This document shows positions 60,114 through 64,000 of a stretch of DNA of 64,000 nt, piece by piece. The stretch is from Dermacentor variabilis (Eukaryota; Arthropoda; Arachnida; Ixodida; Ixodidae): the NCBI RefSeq assembly GCF_050947875.1, contig NC_134573.1, forward strand, positions 49,581,115 to 49,645,114, in the 5' to 3' direction. Position 1 is the first letter of the stretch. Every line of letters begins with the position of its first letter. The notes under the pieces are model-generated. The model did not search any database. It saw nothing but the letters and a program-made list of their open reading frames with translations, and was not told the DNA's origin. Position numbers and translations under genes: made by a program.

Positions 60114-60635
60114 CTGCACAATTTATTTCACTCATTGTGTTATCACGTCGAGTGTCAAGGCGCACGTGTGTTGTGCGCCAGAACCGTATAACAAATGCTT
60201 AAAGCTGGATGGCACATAAATAGGGGGAGTTCCAATTGAGTTTGCGTAATCCGGTCAAAAGGTTGAGGATAATTGTGATGGAAAAAATGTTGTTTCTACA
60301 TTTAAAATAAGGTAGGCGGCATTGTTATAACTTTAGCTTTACTGGTCCGAAACCTGTCATTTGGTCCGCTTACGTTTCGTTCCAGACAAGGCACCATTGC
60401 GGCAGCTTCCCAAAGCTCCAGTCATTACTGCTTCGGATCATATTGCATTTATTAACGAGATGCTAAAATATTCATCGCCCAACCTTGCCCCATTACTATC
60501 GGCTCTCTTTTTCACAATTATTATCACATAATACCGTTCCTCATGACTGGCGTGTTGTGAAAGGGATACCAATTTTTATGTCTGGTCATCGTTGTTCACC
60601 ACTTAACTTAGGATAGTAAGATCTTGATGAGGGCT
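60114..60635 (-). other. Upstream intron of the ASM gene
   Basis: Directly upstream of exon 1's acceptor; no further exon recognised. Confidence 0.5.
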
Positions 60636-60930
60636 AGTTGGTTCATATTAAGAACTGAGGTGAAACAGCGCGAAAAGGACGAGGATACAAGGAAACAAAT
60701 ACCACAGACAAGCGCTGACTGCCAACTGGAAGTTTATTTGAAATTCACCGGACATTTATACCTTCTTCAGCATAGGCATGCGCACATCAGTCGCAAAAAC
60801 ATCTGCACATCAACATTCATATCAACACATCAACATCAACGTCAACAAAACATCAACATCAACAAGAAAGATTAAAATGTTGATGTGCAGATGTTTTTGC
60901 GACTGATGGGCGCACCAGTAACCCTCAGCC
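60636..60930 (+). repeat. CTAGTTGGT-headed repeat with inverted arms and ATCAAC satellite
   Basis: Starts GGGCTAGTTGGTTCATATT, then AACAGCGCGAAAAGGACGAG. CAGTCGCAAAAACATCTGCA followed by CATCAACATT (60788-60817) is inverted as AATGTTGATGTGCAGATGTT then TTTGCGACTG (60877-60906). Between them is an (AACATC)n-like run. Confidence 0.8.
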
Positions 60931-61104
60931 ATAGGGCAACAACTTTTCTGGCCTCGTCAACTTCGATTCTCTGTCACCCGATATCACGAGATTTCCGTAA
61001 GCTCCTCATCTGATACTATGTGTGCGCCCTGATTATACATGCTTATGCCAAACGAATTAACATGCATTCTTTCCAGTTAAGCGCCTTTTTCACCGTTAAC
61101 CTGC

Positions 61105-63156
61105 CTGTATTGGTCAGATATGTTTTAGCTACGCCCATCTCGCCTGCCTGTCACACAACGTCACAAAACAAAAGCTTACCTCGTCAAACTGACGTGCTTG
61201 CACTAAAGACACATTAAAGTGCTGAGCGAAACCTAACTTCTTTTTTGGTGTAGCCGAAGACTGCCCCGTGCCGAACGCTATCAATTATTGCTGCCGAATG
61301 ATCAATCTTGCACTTCCTACTCGGAAGTGCTTGGGAGGACAAAATTGTCTGCATCTCCTGTCCACTACCGAAAAAAAATTAGGCACCGAAACGAGCAAGC
61401 TTCTTGGAACACGTATTGCACACATGTTCAGGAGTTGAAATGAAAAAAATGCCCACATAAAAAGCATTTTCAAGCAAAAAATAAGTTTCTACATTTGATC
61501 ACTATATCTCGTAAGCTGCGCAAAGCCATTTTCTTTTCTTTTTTTACGGCCACCTTGAACGAGATATGGCGCTCTCCTTTGGAAGCAGGGTAAACCATGA
61601 AGCAGGCTGATGAACTTACGTGACTTGAATGCTTTGGAACTGTTCTTTGAGGCTTGCTTGCCTTCTATTTATTTATTTATTTATTTTACTTAGAAATACT
61701 GCAGGCCTTGGGTACCGCAGGCCTAGAAAAATGTGGCCATAAATGTTATCATTGGTAGCGAATAGGAAAGTTATCGAGAACGTTCGCAACCATTTTATTC
61801 TTTAACGCCAGCCTCAGCCATGATTTGGCTTTCTCCTTTGGAAGTTGTGTAATCCATGGTAAACGCTGAGAAAGACACGCAATTTTAACGTCTCACAATT
61901 TGGTGCTCAGCAGTACTTGGCTGTCAAAAAAGTGTCCACCAACGTGGACGCCTGTAGCGAAAAGGGTATAATAAAAAAGTTGCGTGGCAATCAAACGTCC
62001 TCAAGCCTTTCCAGCACGTATGCGACATCATTGTGCTAACTTCTTCGTTGTACGCGCCCACGATTTTCAACCAGACACTACAAGCATAGCAAGGGAAAGT
62101 GGACCAATCGCAAACGCCAGCACTGCCCTGCTCATCCGGCTAACTATTTTCCCTGCGCTTGCTAGGACTCCCCAAAGCCCTGTCGACTGCTACACTCTAC
62201 TGGCCGCTTGCCAGCCAATGAGATAAAATAATTCAGAGCCATTCGACTCTGCAAATCTGGATGACAAGCGGATCTGTATTTAACTGTAATGATGCGAAAA
62301 CAAAACACGAAAGCAATATAACACAAGCATGCACTTTGTTACGTTTATTTGTATTTGCGTTTAACTCGTGAGCACAGTCATTATGGCTTTATGACCGCTA
62401 TCACAGACGGCCATGACCTCTGTGACGACACTGGAGATATTCGTAATGAACGTTAGGTCTATGCGCGACCAGTGGCGCGTCGTGGATTCGTTGTTCTTGG
62501 TGTAACATTGAAGGCCAAACCTTTCCCAGAGGAGCGCCAAGAACCACTTTTGTCGGGACGACACGCATCGGCGCTGAAGTCACCCATGGGATTGAGGTCC
62601 ACGGGGAGCATCCACTCAAATGTGTCGATCATAAATGTTTGAAGGTCGCTCTTTGACGTTCAGGGATCAACGTATACGGTGGCGACAACGATCCCGTCCC
62701 CAGCCTGTACGGCGCACGCGTCGGCACATTCCACGGCAAGGCTCTCGCCCGTCGTCGGTTAGGCGCAACGGCCGCGCTGTCGTCGGTTGCGTCGATCGCA
62801 ACGCATCAAACCATCAACCGTCTTCTGTTTTAACACACCTGGCCTCAAACGCAGCTGCGACACATAATCTGATACGATTTCGCCTTATGATTAAACTATT
62901 TTAGCTCTATGGACGCTGCCATCGCTTTTGCCTACGCCCTTCACGAAACGCTGGAAACTAGCCTAAGGCAGCACCGCTGTAAAAAGTTGTCAAGGTAGGC
63001 AACGTTCTTCGCTTTGAAAGCAAACAAACCTGACCTGGTAGACCAGAGAACAACGCCTGATTGGGTTGCTCAAATGACGCGGCGTGTCAACGCCCGACGC
63101 AGACGTTGACGGTTACGTAAATTTCGCGTCACGAGATTGCAACAAAGTCAGAATGT
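61105..63156 (+). repeat. Dispersed repeat B, copy 2, interrupted
   Basis: Blocks in the same order as 46015-46895: CCCATCTCGCCTGCCTGTCAC, TGTAGCCGAAGACTGCCCCG, CCGAATGATCAATCTTGCAC, GTGGACCAATCGCAAACGCC, GATTGGGTTGCTCAAATGAC, GTTACGTAAATTTCGCGTC and AAAGTCAGAATG. It is more than twice as long because of inserted sequence, including a LINE piece (62355-62780) and the stretch around 61440-61960. An ATTT microsatellite lies at 61666-61688. Confidence 0.68.
62355..62780 (-). pseudogene. LINE APE endonuclease fragment
   Basis: Minus strand: MLPVDLNPMGDFSADACRPD (GDFxAD motif), LWERFGLQCYTKNNESTTRH, SRIDLTFITNISSV and VCDSGHKAIMTVL (the final SDH-like motif, here SGH). Frameshifted near 62560. 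A different LINE group from the RTE-like copies. Inserted within repeat B copy 2. Confidence 0.7.
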
Positions 63157-64000
63157 ATCAGGTTTTAAGTTATGCGGCCCTTTATCAGCACTCAACCAAA
63201 GGAATAAAGGTATAGTACAAAACGAGGGGTTTTCCTTTCATAAATCGACAACGGACAAAACGGAAAGATCAACTGCACAACCATTATGCCTTTATTTGCA
63301 GAACGACAGCGACAACTAAGTTATGTCGATGAGATTTAAGTATTCCTAAGATATTTGTTTTTTTTTCTCAAGCCCAGCGCTTTATGCCATAGCGTGGCTG
63401 TCAGTTTTTGCAGCAATATCTCAAAAAGAGGGTGGCTTTCTAACACTGGTTTTTATATGAGTACTCTTCCCGAATGCGAGCAAATATCTTTGGAAATTTC
63501 GTCTTTTGATTCATTTTACAAAATAAAGCGCTGCATTGATGTAAACCATATCTTCTCTGTGCAATATATTGTACTTCAAGATGATCTTGAATGAAAAGAA
63601 ACTATTTTCTTAGTACGTTTTATTCTAGGGAGATAGTTATCGCATTTGGGTATTCATTACTCTGAGAATTGTTTCTTTTGTTATTTTACTTTAAATGTTT
63701 TCTTTCGCTATCTTCAAACTGTTGGCCTCTAGCCAATGCAATTGGACGCCCGTAATTAAGTTCATAAGTATGTCTGTGTTAGGGTTCCCTAGGGAGCTGC
63801 TGCTTTTATCCATAATCTCTACTGCACGGCCGTAAGCCTTCTACAACATTAGATACTTCATGAACGAACAGCATATATATGTTGTTCGTTCAAGAAATAA
63901 ATATAATATTGTCCAGCCTGGCCCGAACTGACCAGGATGAAATGCCAAGGCAACACACACACAATGAATGCTGTTATTTGCTATCGACCTGGTAACCTAG
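63157..64000. other. No gene recognised; small palindrome
   Basis: AT-rich. At 63861-63892 TGAACGAACAGCATAT is followed directly by its inverse with one mismatch (32-nt palindrome). No upstream sphingomyelinase exon seen. Confidence 0.5.

Noticed and set aside
1..64000. CRISPR arrays, prokaryotic operons or a phage-like system
   Set aside because: No regularly spaced identical repeats with unique spacers, no bacterial gene density, and introns plus SINEs show a metazoan genome.

Overview
This window looks like nuclear DNA of a hard tick (Ixodidae, probably a metastriate such as Rhipicephalus, Dermacentor or Hyalomma). The reasons are several copies of a tRNA-derived SINE that matches the Ruka family as I remember it, degraded and near-complete LINEs of RTE-like and RNase-H-bearing types, MITEs and foldback elements, long introns, and a split animal gene. 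Nothing bacterial (operons, ribosome binding sites, CRISPR) is present. No database search was run; every call comes from reading the sequence.

Only one cellular gene is recognisable. It is an acid sphingomyelinase (SMPD1-type, saposin-B plus calcineurin-like phosphoesterase) on the minus strand, scattered over 50 kb. I resolved nine internal exons: 59919-60113, 55280-55447, 43049-43297, 26979-27148, 26475-26582, 24154-24234, 16563-16733, 15818-16025 and 9835-10019. They join in one open frame (1535 nt, about 511 codons). All the metal and catalytic motifs of the family are present (ISDTHYD, WTGD, PPHD, GNHE, IIGH, GHTH). The signal-peptide exon(s) should lie to the right of 60113, and the C-terminal exon(s) lie left of 9835 or outside the window; neither could be identified. 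Eight of the nine splice donors are GT. Exon 3 keeps frame only with a GC donor or an unseen small exon.

Almost everything else is mobile DNA in the introns. Intron 8 holds a young, apparently complete Ty3/gypsy-type LTR retrotransposon (10168-15467, plus strand): identical 170-bp LTRs, a TTAT target duplication, intact gag, and pol in the -1 frame. Intron 6 holds a Merlin/IS1595-like transposase relic (20343-21032) and a 5'-truncated RNase-H LINE with a long unbroken ORF (21922-23664). Intron 5 holds two Ruka-like SINEs and a possible TIR element. Intron 3 (about 16 kb) holds a TIR MITE, two relics of one LINE family, a 733-bp foldback element with TTAA ends, an RTE-like LINE interrupted by a tRNA-containing repeat flanked by a 13-bp target duplication, and a textbook SINE with a 14-bp duplication. 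Intron 2 (12 kb) holds more SINEs, a large palindrome, a 245-bp MITE, and truncated and near-full-length RTE-like LINEs. Intron 1 and the right flank hold RNase-H LINE tails, a tRNA-like repeat, an inverted-repeat element, and a copy of an unclassified dispersed repeat carrying a LINE endonuclease fragment.

The left 9.8 kb carries unclassified direct repeats, an inverted/direct array of the tRNA-containing repeat, a LINE relic and a degenerate minisatellite.
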